From an uncultured Pseudomonadales bacterium (lineage in GTDB: Bacteria; Pseudomonadota; Gammaproteobacteria; Pseudomonadales; Cellvibrionaceae): a stretch of DNA of 64,000 nt. Location of the stretch: assembly GCA_947487765.1 (NCBI GenBank), contig CANKXO010000002.1:372001-436000 (forward strand), written 5' to 3'. The notes beneath the pieces were generated by a model that worked only from the letters and a program-made list of their open reading frames with translations, had not been told where the DNA came from and made no database searches. Below, in pieces: positions 31,917 through 41,052 of this stretch; position 1 is the stretch's first letter; each line of letters starts with the position of its first letter. A program made the translations under genes and the position numbers.

Positions 31917-32648
31917 ATGGAACATTCTAATTTAACAATAGATCTGCGCAGTTACAGCTCAGAAGCTCGTAGTCATCATCATGATTATCATCAATTGGTA
32001 TTGCCAGTGGCTGGTGAGTTATGCATGACTGTTGGCAAGCAAGAAGGAAGTGTGTGTCCTCAGCAGGTGGCGATTATTCCGGCCGGCCAACAGCATGATT
32101 TTGCTGCATTTGACCAGAATCGTTTTATTGTCGCCGATGTTCCCGCTGCCTTTACACCAGAGTTAGAACGTTTACCCTCATTTATTGCTCTTGATAACGT
32201 GTTAACACAGTACGTGACATTTTTGCATCAGCAGTTGCTCACTAATGCGAATGGGCAATCCAGTGAAAGACAAATGCTACTGTTGTTAATTCAGTTGCTA
32301 AAAGAGCGTTATGGAGAGAACTTAAGATTTGACCGACGCCTAGAAGCCGCGCGCACTTATCTTGATCAACATTTTCACCAAACGATATACCTTAAGCATT
32401 TATCTACCGTTGCCAATCTTAGCCCCCGCCAGCTTAGTGAGCTTTTTAAACGCCAACTGGGAACAACGCCGCAAAGATATCTTACCGAAAAGCGCATGCA
32501 GCTTGCCCGGCAACTACTGGAGGAGAGAGAATTAAGCATACAGAGTATTGCCGATAAAGTTGGCTATAACAGCATTGCTAGTTTTAGTGATCGTTTCCGA
32601 AAGCATTTTGGCCACCCACCGAGTTACTTCCGCCGAACTGGCAAATAA
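31917..32648 (+). CDS. AraC-family transcriptional regulator
   Basis: A 243-residue protein. An N-terminal cupin-like sensor contains 'HHHDYHQLVLPVAGELCMTVG' and a 'VAIIPAGQQHDFAAF' strand pair. The C-terminal double HTH has 'IYLKHLSTVANLSPRQLSELFKRQLGTTPQRYL' and 'SIQSIADKVGYNSIASFSDRFRKHFGHPPSYFR'. It lies 90 bp upstream of an EamA exporter gene on the same strand, which it probably regulates. The ligand is unknown. Such AraC-EamA pairs often handle amino-acid-like metabolites (inference). Confidence 0.85.
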   Translation: MEHSNLTIDLRSYSSEARSHHHDYHQLVLPVAGELCMTVGKQEGSVCPQQVAIIPAGQQHDFAAFDQNRFIVADVPAAFTPELERLPSFIALDNVLTQYVTFLHQQLLTNANGQSSERQMLLLLIQLLKERYGENLRFDRRLEAARTYLDQHFHQTIYLKHLSTVANLSPRQLSELFKRQLGTTPQRYLTEKRMQLARQLLEERELSIQSIADKVGYNSIASFSDRFRKHFGHPPSYFRRTGK

Positions 32649-32738
32649 CATCGCCGTTTAGGCAAAGACTAAAGCTCTCCTAACTCATATACTTTTCGTA
32701 ATTTTTAATACTATGTAAATATTTTTTAGGGGCCGGTT

Positions 32739-33632
32739 ATGTCTCAAACACATCGTGCGACATTGATTGGTTCCATATCAATAGTGCTATGGGGGGCACT
32801 TGCGCTATTTACCCGACTTACCGATGGCCGTATCCCAGCATTTCAGATGATGGCTATGACCTTCACCATCGCTTTTTTGCTGATGAGCATGCGTTGGTTG
32901 CATCAAGGACACTTAGGATTGCACCATTTACATCAGACACCGCTCGCCTGGATAATCGGCGTTGGTGGTTATTTTGGTTATCACTTTTGCTACTTTCTGG
33001 CGATGAGCATGGCACCAGCAGTGGATGTTAGTTTGATAGCTTATCTATGGCCTCTTCTTATTGTTTTATTTGCATCATTCCTTCCCGGTGAAAAACTCAA
33101 ATTACAGCATGTAGCAGGAGCGTTGCTTGCCCTGATTGGGTGTTGGCTATTAATTAATAAAGAAGGTGCTGGCTTTAGCTCCGAATATACTAGCGGTTAC
33201 CTCTTAGCATTAGCATGCGCACTTATTTGGTCTTCTTATTCGGTTGCTAGCCGATTAGTAAAGGCTGTACCCACGGATGCCGTTGGTTGGTTTTGTGCTG
33301 CAACAGCTCTACTCGCAACAATGTGTCACTTAGCACTAGAGCAAACCGTTTGGCCTCTAAATACTCTTCAATGGATTGGTATCTTAGGGCTAGGTCTAGG
33401 CCCTGTGGGAATAGCTTTTTTCACTTGGGACTACGGTATTAAACACGGTAACCTACAGCTATTAGGCGTACTCGCTTATAGTACGCCATTAATATCAGTG
33501 CTGTTATTGCTAGTCGTAGGTGAAGCACAAATAAGCTGGGCATTATTTTGGGCATGTTCAGCCGTTGTAGGAGGGTCAGCTTTGGCAGGGATAAGTCGCA
33601 GAAAATCGACGCCAAAGAAAATACACTCGTAA
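32739..33632 (+). CDS. EamA-family (DMT) transporter
   Basis: A 297-residue inner-membrane protein with ten hydrophobic helices arranged as two EamA repeats. The first begins 'RATLIGSISIVLWGALALFTR' and the second 'YTSGYLLALACALIWSSYSVASR'. DMT exporters move amino acids, purines or drugs out of the cell; the substrate is not readable here. The Shine-Dalgarno is AGGGG. A terminator follows at 33657. The paired AraC gene upstream suggests inducible export. Confidence 0.85.
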   Translation: MSQTHRATLIGSISIVLWGALALFTRLTDGRIPAFQMMAMTFTIAFLLMSMRWLHQGHLGLHHLHQTPLAWIIGVGGYFGYHFCYFLAMSMAPAVDVSLIAYLWPLLIVLFASFLPGEKLKLQHVAGALLALIGCWLLINKEGAGFSSEYTSGYLLALACALIWSSYSVASRLVKAVPTDAVGWFCAATALLATMCHLALEQTVWPLNTLQWIGILGLGLGPVGIAFFTWDYGIKHGNLQLLGVLAYSTPLISVLLLLVVGEAQISWALFWACSAVVGGSALAGISRRKSTPKKIHS

Positions 33633-33656
33633 ACCAACAAATCGACACAACTTTTT

Positions 33657-33683
33657 AGAGCATCCCTGCTCTATCGCTTTTTT
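33657..33683 (+). terminator. Terminator after the EamA gene
   Basis: AGAGCA-TCCC-TGCTCT (33657-33672) forms a 6-bp stem with a four-base loop, followed by a T6 run (33678-33683). It separates the EamA gene from the convergent peroxidase gene. Confidence 0.65.
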
Positions 33684-34836
33684 ATTCAGAATAACCATCA
33701 GAAAGCGTACGCAAAAACGCTTCCAAATCCTGCAATTGTTGTTCGTTAAAATTCAGGTTACCCACTGACTCGTCATCTGTCATATTACGTGTTACTTCCG
33801 CATCATTAGGGTCTCTATCATTATAAAATTCTAGCACTTCTGCCAATGTGTCAAATACACCGTTGTGCATATAAGGGGCTGTTTCGGCGACATTACGTAA
33901 AGGTGGTGTACGAAATTTTCCATCTTCTCTGTCATCACCGACAACGGCACCCAAGCCAAGGTCGATAAAGCTTTCACTATCGGGGTTTAAATCTTCACTA
34001 ACTGAATAAAATGGGTTGTTTGGGTTTGCAGGAACACCCAAATTTTCGTACTCGAAGCTGCTGAATAAGACAGGGCCATCTTCAAAACTATTATGGCACC
34101 CTGCGCAATCTGCGCCAGGTTCATCAGGATCATCAACTTCACCAGTGAATAAATCAAAACCACGCTTTTCTGATTCTGTAAATTCAGCAGTGCCTGCTTG
34201 CACAGCATCAAACTTAGAGGTAAACGGTAAAAATTCAGGCGTTCGTTCAAATTCTGCAATGGCTTCTGAAATATTAATGTACGCTTCTTCAACATCATCA
34301 AACGCACCTTCACCAAACACATCGATAAAATCCTGCGCATAACTTGACTGTCGGACAGCTTCAACAACAGCAGCCTCACTTTCCATATTCATTTCCAAAG
34401 GATTTAAAAAAGGCCCTCGGGCTTGCTCCTCTAACGAGTCCGCTCTGCCATCCCAAAATAAGCCACCGACAAAGCGGTCTTCTTCGACATCGAACCTCAA
34501 TGGAGGAATAAATGCTGTATAACTGGCAGTCGGCGAATTACGTGAACCGAAGCGGTCAATAACAGCGCCTTCAGAGGTCGCCAACAAATCATCTGGGTCA
34601 TCAAATCCGACCTCAGGGGTATGACAACTGGCACATGATTGTCCTACGGGGTTCGATAAGTTCGTATCAAAATATAGCTGTCGCCCTAACTCTTCTAAGG
34701 TCGCAGGTTCATCGGTTGCAGGATCACTATTATTACTACTGCTATTACTGCTTCCGCAAGCTGTCAAAAACATAGCGGATAAAACCGGTAATAATATATA
34801 GCGCCCTAGCACAGTTTTTATCGTTAAGTTGGTCAT
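33682..34836 (-). CDS. Di-haem cytochrome c peroxidase / MauG-family lipoprotein
   Basis: A 384-residue protein with a lipoprotein signal (cysteine in 'MFLTACGSS') and a Ser/Asn-rich linker. Two c-type haem motifs are present, CASCH (near residue 70) and CAGCH (near residue 250). The C-terminal 'FRTPPLRNVAETAPYMHNGVF' is the conserved region with the Met/His distal ligand of bacterial CCPs. The enzyme reduces hydrogen peroxide, or oxidises protein partners, in the periplasm. It is monocistronic, and no dedicated electron donor gene is adjacent. Confidence 0.88.
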   Translation of the reverse strand: MTNLTIKTVLGRYILLPVLSAMFLTACGSSNSSSNNSDPATDEPATLEELGRQLYFDTNLSNPVGQSCASCHTPEVGFDDPDDLLATSEGAVIDRFGSRNSPTASYTAFIPPLRFDVEEDRFVGGLFWDGRADSLEEQARGPFLNPLEMNMESEAAVVEAVRQSSYAQDFIDVFGEGAFDDVEEAYINISEAIAEFERTPEFLPFTSKFDAVQAGTAEFTESEKRGFDLFTGEVDDPDEPGADCAGCHNSFEDGPVLFSSFEYENLGVPANPNNPFYSVSEDLNPDSESFIDLGLGAVVGDDREDGKFRTPPLRNVAETAPYMHNGVFDTLAEVLEFYNDRDPNDAEVTRNMTDDESVGNLNFNEQQLQDLEAFLRTLSDGYSE

Positions 34837-35019
34837 CGCTCATCACTCCATCATTAGATGAGAGAATTATCTGCAACGAGCAGTGAAAAAGTTGTGAACA
34901 TTTTCCTGAGCAAAAAAACTTTTTATTCTTCATTGCTTATACCAATAATGCTTGGAATCACTATTTTTTTACTTAATTGAATTTATATTGCTTCGCAAAC
35001 TAACCGAGGTGATTATTTA

Positions 35020-35781
35020 ATGAAGACAACAAACGTAGCACTCAGTATGGCTTGTATCTTAAGTACAAGTTTTCCACACACAACCTTGGCTGGTGGCCCA
35101 GATAGGTTATACCTGGGTATCGGAGCCAATTTCGAGAGTAGCATCTATGAAAGCATTGATGATGAAGTTGAAGCATTTCCTATAATCAATGCCCAAAAAG
35201 GCGGTTTTTATTGGGAAGGCAGCGATATTGGTTATCGCTTGTATGAAAATAGAAATATTGAAATAGGACCAGTCTTTAGTCTGTTCGAAGGCTATGGTTT
35301 TGATGAGGAAGATCTAGGTGATGGTTATAAAGGTCTGGAAACTAGAGATGATGGTCAATCTTATGGCTTATTTTTAGGTTTTGAATTAGAACCTTTTAGC
35401 TTTGGCATTAAGCCTATGAAACACTCCGAAGATGGTTCAAGTATCGAGTTATCGGTAGAGCATGAGTATAGAAAGGGAAAGTTATTCTTAATGTCATCTT
35501 TATTTGTTGAACACCTGGATAAAGACTATACAGATAATTATTTTGGCGTTAGCCAATCAGAAGTCAACAATCCTTTAAACACTCGCTTATCAAGTACTTA
35601 TAAAGCTGATAGTGCAAATAACATTGGTCTTGAATTTGGGATGTTCTATGAACTTTCAGAAAAATGGTTGCTATCAGGAAGAATGGAATACATCAGCTTG
35701 GATAGTTCAATCACAGATTCTCCATTAGTAGAAGATGACCATCTTTATTCACTTTCTACGGGCATCAGCTACCGTTTTTAA
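35020..35781 (+). CDS. MipA/OmpV-family outer-membrane protein
   Basis: 253 residues with a signal peptide (cleavage likely after TLAGG) and alternating beta strands ending in the outer-membrane C-terminal signature 'SLSTGISYRF' (aromatic last residue). The family features are 'YLGIGANFESSIYESIDDEVEAFPIINAQ', 'GSDIGYRLYENRNIEIGPV' and a 'GLETRDDGQ' loop. It lies eight bases before the hydrolase gene and upstream of an OmpR-type two-component pair, as MipA genes often do. Confidence 0.82.
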   Translation: MKTTNVALSMACILSTSFPHTTLAGGPDRLYLGIGANFESSIYESIDDEVEAFPIINAQKGGFYWEGSDIGYRLYENRNIEIGPVFSLFEGYGFDEEDLGDGYKGLETRDDGQSYGLFLGFELEPFSFGIKPMKHSEDGSSIELSVEHEYRKGKLFLMSSLFVEHLDKDYTDNYFGVSQSEVNNPLNTRLSSTYKADSANNIGLEFGMFYELSEKWLLSGRMEYISLDSSITDSPLVEDDHLYSLSTGISYRF

Positions 35782-35789
35782 AGGAGAAA

Positions 35790-36968
35790 ATGATGAAAAG
35801 TTATACTTTTTTCCTGATAGGAATCTTAAGCCTAAGTGGTTGCGCCCAAGTAAGTCGTTACTTATTGGATGAAAGCCAACTTTATAGACAGCTTCATCTC
35901 GACACTTGGATTGCAGAAGGCGGCGATCCTGTAGTCATTAACAATACCATTGAAAGAATTAAGCAATTGAATTCTAAAACACGTAATAATGTAGATATGG
36001 CAACCAAAGACTATAAGCCAGGTAATTGGCAATATGAGTGGGATCAAGCTGCACAAGATGCGGTTATAAAGAAAGAGTATTTCGCAGCAACAAGTTACTA
36101 CACAATTGCCGCCTACCCTTTTCTTAAAGACGATGATTTATCTAATCGTTCATATGACTTTGCCATGATAAATTACAAAGCAGCAGTAAAGGGTGATGGA
36201 AATTATATTGAAGAGTTGCAGGTCAATACTCCCAAAGGGACTGCGTATGCTTATTTGCACCTACCTGAAAAAAATCCTGCTACACGTCTACCTGTAGTAG
36301 TTGTTAGTAATGGTTCTGATCATACTCTAACATCACTTTACTCTGTGTATCGTGATTACTTAAAACCAAGAGGCTGGGCAATGATTTCATTGGATTTACC
36401 TGGCATAGGCAGCAATATTCATATTGGAATCACGACTGATGAAACTAACATCATCCATCAATATTTAGTTAAGAAACTTCAGCAAGAGACCAGAATTGAT
36501 AATACCAAAATAGCTCTGATGGGTTCTAGCTTTTCTGGCAATGCAATAACAAAAACAGCCTTTACCAACCCTGATGATATAGCGGCTGTTGTTAATATTT
36601 GTGGTGCTGTTAATGCTCCATTTTTAAAATTGAAATTTGCATTAACTGAAGTGCCTAAAATGACAGGAGATGCTTTTTTACAGCGTTTTGATATGACGAG
36701 AGACGACATTATTAAAACCAGTGATAAACTTGCACTTTCAACACATTACCTCGGGAAGGTCAAAACTCGTGTACCTATACTGAGTATCAATCATGATGAC
36801 GATGATATATCACCACCAAGCGATATGAAATTAGTGGCTTCTTCATCTATCAATGGTCAGTACATAATCATTGATAAAGGAACGAGTGAAGAGGATGAAG
36901 GACATTGCCCTTCTGATGAAAAAGCACTTCCAATCGCAATGCAATGGTTAGAAAGTACTGTTTTATAA
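35790..36968 (+). CDS. FrsA-like alpha/beta hydrolase lipoprotein
   Basis: A 392-residue protein with a lipoprotein signal (cysteine in 'ILSLSGCAQ'). The alpha/beta-hydrolase core follows the FrsA/DUF1100 layout: the nucleophile elbow GSSFSG (near residue 249), the acidic 'NHDDDDISPPSDM' and the catalytic histidine in 'DEGHCPSDEKAL'. E. coli FrsA is cytoplasmic, whereas this one is exported and lipid-anchored, so the substrate may be an envelope ester. It is cotranscribed with the mipA-like gene (AAGGAG, nine bases after its stop). Confidence 0.75.
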   Translation: MMKSYTFFLIGILSLSGCAQVSRYLLDESQLYRQLHLDTWIAEGGDPVVINNTIERIKQLNSKTRNNVDMATKDYKPGNWQYEWDQAAQDAVIKKEYFAATSYYTIAAYPFLKDDDLSNRSYDFAMINYKAAVKGDGNYIEELQVNTPKGTAYAYLHLPEKNPATRLPVVVVSNGSDHTLTSLYSVYRDYLKPRGWAMISLDLPGIGSNIHIGITTDETNIIHQYLVKKLQQETRIDNTKIALMGSSFSGNAITKTAFTNPDDIAAVVNICGAVNAPFLKLKFALTEVPKMTGDAFLQRFDMTRDDIIKTSDKLALSTHYLGKVKTRVPILSINHDDDDISPPSDMKLVASSSINGQYIIIDKGTSEEDEGHCPSDEKALPIAMQWLESTVL

Positions 36969-37181
36969 GGAATTGTCTCAGGCACCAATAGATATCATAT
37001 AAACACAAGGAAAATTAGTATAAATAATACAAGGATGTATTATTGACTTGAAGTATTGATATACTCTTGATGAGCATTGGCTTAAAAATTATTACCCTGA
37101 ATTAATCGATACCGACTAAAAATCCACGCATGAGAAATATCCCTATCATTTTATACCAATTATTTACCAACGGCCTACCCT

Positions 37182-37856
37182 ATGTACATATTAGTTGTTG
37201 ATGACCATCGAGACATTGCTAGTTCAATTATTGATTATATTGAACTTGAAGGACATACCGCAGATTACGCTGACCGTGGTGATGTCATGCTTGAGCTGGT
37301 TAAGAACAACACATACGACGTTATTTTTTTAGATGTGATGATGCCAGGGAAATCGGGTTACGAATCATGCAAGATCTTACGAGAAGATCTATTTTGTAAG
37401 ACACCGGTATTATTTCTTACCGCTCGAGACACGCTGGACGACAAACTACAAGGATTTACCTCTGGCGCTGATGACTATGTCGTTAAACCATTTGCCATGG
37501 AGGAACTTATGGCCAGAGCCAAAGCATTGATCAGCAGAGGCAATAGACAAGATATTGGTGAAACTCAGTTACTGGATGTTCAAATTAACCACCATACTTA
37601 TCAGGTATTCCGACAAAACCAACCGATAAAGCTTAATCCGACACAATATAAAATATTTTGCTTGCTCGCAAAACATTACCCTAACGTTGTCAGTAAAAAT
37701 GTTATCGAACAGGGAGTCTGGGGAGATGAAATTCCTGACAGTGACGTATTAAAAACGCAAATCTATCAATTACGCAATCAAATCGACAGGCCATTTTCAA
37801 CATCTATCATTCAAAATGTACACGGTGTTGGGTTTAAGCTGGCATTAAACACATGA
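37182..37856 (+). CDS. OmpR/PhoB-family response regulator
   Basis: 224 residues. The receiver domain has acidic DD near residue 7, the phosphorylated aspartate in 'VIFLDVMMPGKSGYE' and the conserved Lys in 'DDYVVKPFAMEEL'. A winged-helix DNA-binding domain follows ('LNPTQYKIFCLLAKHYPNVVSKNVIEQGVWG'). Its stop overlaps the kinase start. It probably controls the upstream mipA-hydrolase operon (inference from adjacency). Confidence 0.9.
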   Translation: MYILVVDDHRDIASSIIDYIELEGHTADYADRGDVMLELVKNNTYDVIFLDVMMPGKSGYESCKILREDLFCKTPVLFLTARDTLDDKLQGFTSGADDYVVKPFAMEELMARAKALISRGNRQDIGETQLLDVQINHHTYQVFRQNQPIKLNPTQYKIFCLLAKHYPNVVSKNVIEQGVWGDEIPDSDVLKTQIYQLRNQIDRPFSTSIIQNVHGVGFKLALNT

Positions 37857-39037
37857 CTTATAGAAAAAAATTTACTTTGGCTTTCATAGCCTACTCTTTA
37901 TTTTTAACTCTCATTTATAGTATTTTAATTTTGGGGACGCTATATACGACAGAAGATCAGTTATACCAACACCTTCTTGAACAATACTATACAAAATTAT
38001 CTGAACAATACGATAAAGGAAATCAAAGCATTGGCTTTCAAGAGCCTCTTATATCTCAAAAAATCTACCGTAAAGAAGCAATTCCTAAACACCTTAGAAA
38101 TTTACCTGCAGGCATTGCCGAGCTGGAAGAAGATCATATATTGGTGAAGCCATTAAAAGGCGATCAGGTATTATTCCTCACGCTACCAGAAGTAGATGGC
38201 TTAAACGATAAGTTTGAATCTTTTGTATTAATATTACTTTTTATTTTTAGTCTAATTATTATTTTATGCGGAGCAGCACTTGCTTTCATACTTGCACGCC
38301 AGCTTTCAACCCCTATAGAAAATCTAGTAAAAGATGTTAAACAAGCTAGCCTAGATACAGACAATATTTGTAAAGAAGGCAATTACTATGAACTGAATAT
38401 GTTAGCGCGCTCATTTAATGAGGCAATGCTACACATTAAAACGACATTAAAAAGAGAGAAAAGTTTTACTCAGTCTGTCAGCCATGAACTACGAACACCT
38501 TTAATGGTAATGAAGAGCAACTTAGACATTTTAAAGGCACACAAAGAACCATTAACAATTATTACCCGCAGTACAGATCGTATGCTTCGAGCAACTAATA
38601 GCATGAGCAATTTAACCAATGTATTTCTGATATTAGCCCGTCATGATAAGTTTTCAATAGAAAAAGAATCTTTTAATCCTGCCCATATCATCCAATCTTT
38701 TATTGATGCATCAGATAACCAGAGCATCAATTGGAATGTAGATTGCCAGCCCAACACTACCATTAGCTCTCCAGTTGACCTTTTTAATATTTTACTCTCC
38801 AACATAATCGATAACGCGAATAAGTATGCAGAAGAAAGCGCAACCATGGTCATAACCAATGATCATTTAGAAACATACAATAAAATCAGAATAGGTACTG
38901 AAAACTCAGGCAGTTCACATCTAGGGATTAATATCATCGAACGAATTTGTTACGCTTTAGACTGGCGTATGATGCATAAAATAGAACACTCAGTATTTTT
39001 CTTAAGAATCGATTTCCAAAAAACTCTGGAAACATAG
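37853..39037 (+). CDS. Sensor histidine kinase with reduced ATPase domain
   Basis: 394 residues: helix TM1 (residues ~9-30), a ~90-residue periplasmic sensor, TM2 (~122-146), HAMP, and HisKA with the phospho-accepting histidine in 'SVSHELRTPLM'. The HATPase region keeps an N box ('NIIDNANKYAEE') and a G2-like 'SSHLGINIIERI', but the usual DxGxG G1 box is missing and the domain is short. It overlaps the regulator gene by four bases. It may act with an altered nucleotide site, mainly as a phosphatase, or be partly decayed. Confidence 0.85.
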   Translation: MTYRKKFTLAFIAYSLFLTLIYSILILGTLYTTEDQLYQHLLEQYYTKLSEQYDKGNQSIGFQEPLISQKIYRKEAIPKHLRNLPAGIAELEEDHILVKPLKGDQVLFLTLPEVDGLNDKFESFVLILLFIFSLIIILCGAALAFILARQLSTPIENLVKDVKQASLDTDNICKEGNYYELNMLARSFNEAMLHIKTTLKREKSFTQSVSHELRTPLMVMKSNLDILKAHKEPLTIITRSTDRMLRATNSMSNLTNVFLILARHDKFSIEKESFNPAHIIQSFIDASDNQSINWNVDCQPNTTISSPVDLFNILLSNIIDNANKYAEESATMVITNDHLETYNKIRIGTENSGSSHLGINIIERICYALDWRMMHKIEHSVFFLRIDFQKTLET

Positions 39038-39153
39038 CTGTTAAATCTAATAATTGCATCTTTTAATACTATTCTATTATCATTTCTACGAGACATTTTT
39101 ACTCTTAAAGAATATAGTACTGAAACTACAATGATAATAATGAGAACGATTAA

Positions 39154-41052
39154 ATGCCAATCCATCCCATTCTATGGCTAAAGCGTTTAGGTATTGGTGG
39201 TCGGTTATTCCTTGCCTTTGCACTGATATCGTCAATCACTATTGTTGCCAGTGGGTTAGCAACTAATACTTACCTTCACCTTGGAGAACGCTTATTGCTT
39301 CTTCAACACCAGGATATACCAGGGTTAGATGCAGCAGCACGATTAAATGATAAAAGTCGACAAATTGTAGCCACTGCACCGCTATTGGTTACTAGCGATT
39401 CTGACCTAGCCCGCAAACAATCCATGACTGTATTACATGAAGCTATCGATGAAATGGATCAGTTAATGAAGAACCTACCCGATTATAATAGCTATTTCCG
39501 TGAACTTACCACTCAGATCAATAACAATTTAATCCTACTTAATCAAAGCGTCGAACACCAGCAAAATATTAGAGAGAAAATAAAAGAACAACTACAAGAA
39601 ATTTCACCCCTATTTCAAAAATTAATCAACGATCTTGAAAACCAAAAAAATGTTATACGAAATTCTGAATTAGAGAAAACTATTCGATACTTTTATTATT
39701 TCTCAGGCATAGTTGAAAAAATTCAAAGCGACTCTTCTTTTAATGATCTGGATTATACATTCATACGGCTAGAAGAATTAGGGTTAAAAATCAACACCCT
39801 ACTCCCCAAAATATTACTTCCTTCCAATATTATCGATGACATTCAGATGCTTTTAGGTATGGGTTCTCGAGATGGCCATCTATTTCGGTTAAAGAATGAA
39901 GAAGTTGACTTACTCTACCAACAAAGCTTTCTATTAGAAAATAGTCAACAACATATTCAGCAATTAGCAGCTCAAATTAACCAGTATACTAATCAAACGA
40001 ATAATAATATCAGTGACTCTATGAGTGCGGCTGTTAAATCAATTAACATTAGCGTTTATAGTATTCTATTCTTATCACTTGCCAGCCTAGCTGTTGCGGC
40101 GGCAATATCATGGTTTTATGTTCGCCGTAATATTTTACATAGAATCACCGAGCTTCAGCAGAATATGCGCGCAATCGCTTCAGGACATTTAAATACACAA
40201 ATTCGCATTATTGGTGTTGATGAAGTGTCTAATATGGCAAGAGATCTTAAACATTTCCAGAATACAGCGATTGAAGTAGAACGCACCAATCAGCAGTTGG
40301 CAGCCGAAATAAATGAGCGTATTACAGCTGAATCACAGCTAAAATCAACTCAAAATGAATTAATACAAGCTGGTAAGCTAGCGGCTTTAGGGCAGCTCAG
40401 CGTGGGTATCACCCATGAAATAAATCAACCATTAACGGCCATTTCCAGTCATTTGCGTACCGCCGGCCATAGATTGGATAGACAACAGCCAGACGCTATT
40501 CGAAAAAACCTTGATAAAATCCAACAATTATTAAATAAAATCGCGGGTATCACCCGTCACCTAAAAGCATTTGCTCGCGAAGCCAGTACGGAACTAGTTG
40601 CCACTGACGTTGATAAAGTGATTCGTGATGCTACAGAATTAATGTCAAATCGACTCAAAGAAGAGCAATGTCAGCTCAGTTACCATCCTACAACCTCAAA
40701 ATTAAATGTATTAGCCGAACCCATAAGATTAGAACAAGTTATGGTCAATCTATTGAGTAATGCTATTGATGCATTGAATCACTGCAAGTTACGAGAGATA
40801 GAGGTATCCTTACGTCAGATTGAACACCAAATTGAAGTTAACGTTCGAGATACAGGGATCGGTATTCCTCGAGATCAGTTACAACTGATATTTGATCCTT
40901 TTTTTACACGCAAAGAAGTAGGACAAGGTTTAGGGCTTGGCTTATCAATCAGTTATAACATTATGCAAGATTTTGGTGGTCAAATCCGTGTTCAATCGGA
41001 AGAAGGACAAGGCAGTTGTTTTACACTAGTTTTAAATAAGGCAAATGAATAA
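39154..41052 (+). CDS. Sensor histidine kinase of an NtrC-type two-component system
   Basis: 632 residues: TM1 (~14-35), a large helical periplasmic sensor domain of about 260 residues resembling the TorS-type helical bundle, TM2 (~293-316), HAMP, and a coiled coil with 'LIQAGKLAALGQLSVGITHEINQPL' (the histidine site of DctB-like kinases). The HATPase domain has 'NLLSNAIDAL', 'VRDTGIGIP' and 'GQGLGLGLSIS'. All kinase boxes are intact. The stop codon overlaps the regulator start (TAATG), so kinase and regulator are made together. The ligand is probably related to the PhnD-type transporter downstream. Confidence 0.9.
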   Translation: MPIHPILWLKRLGIGGRLFLAFALISSITIVASGLATNTYLHLGERLLLLQHQDIPGLDAAARLNDKSRQIVATAPLLVTSDSDLARKQSMTVLHEAIDEMDQLMKNLPDYNSYFRELTTQINNNLILLNQSVEHQQNIREKIKEQLQEISPLFQKLINDLENQKNVIRNSELEKTIRYFYYFSGIVEKIQSDSSFNDLDYTFIRLEELGLKINTLLPKILLPSNIIDDIQMLLGMGSRDGHLFRLKNEEVDLLYQQSFLLENSQQHIQQLAAQINQYTNQTNNNISDSMSAAVKSINISVYSILFLSLASLAVAAAISWFYVRRNILHRITELQQNMRAIASGHLNTQIRIIGVDEVSNMARDLKHFQNTAIEVERTNQQLAAEINERITAESQLKSTQNELIQAGKLAALGQLSVGITHEINQPLTAISSHLRTAGHRLDRQQPDAIRKNLDKIQQLLNKIAGITRHLKAFAREASTELVATDVDKVIRDATELMSNRLKEEQCQLSYHPTTSKLNVLAEPIRLEQVMVNLLSNAIDALNHCKLREIEVSLRQIEHQIEVNVRDTGIGIPRDQLQLIFDPFFTRKEVGQGLGLGLSISYNIMQDFGGQIRVQSEEGQGSCFTLVLNKANE

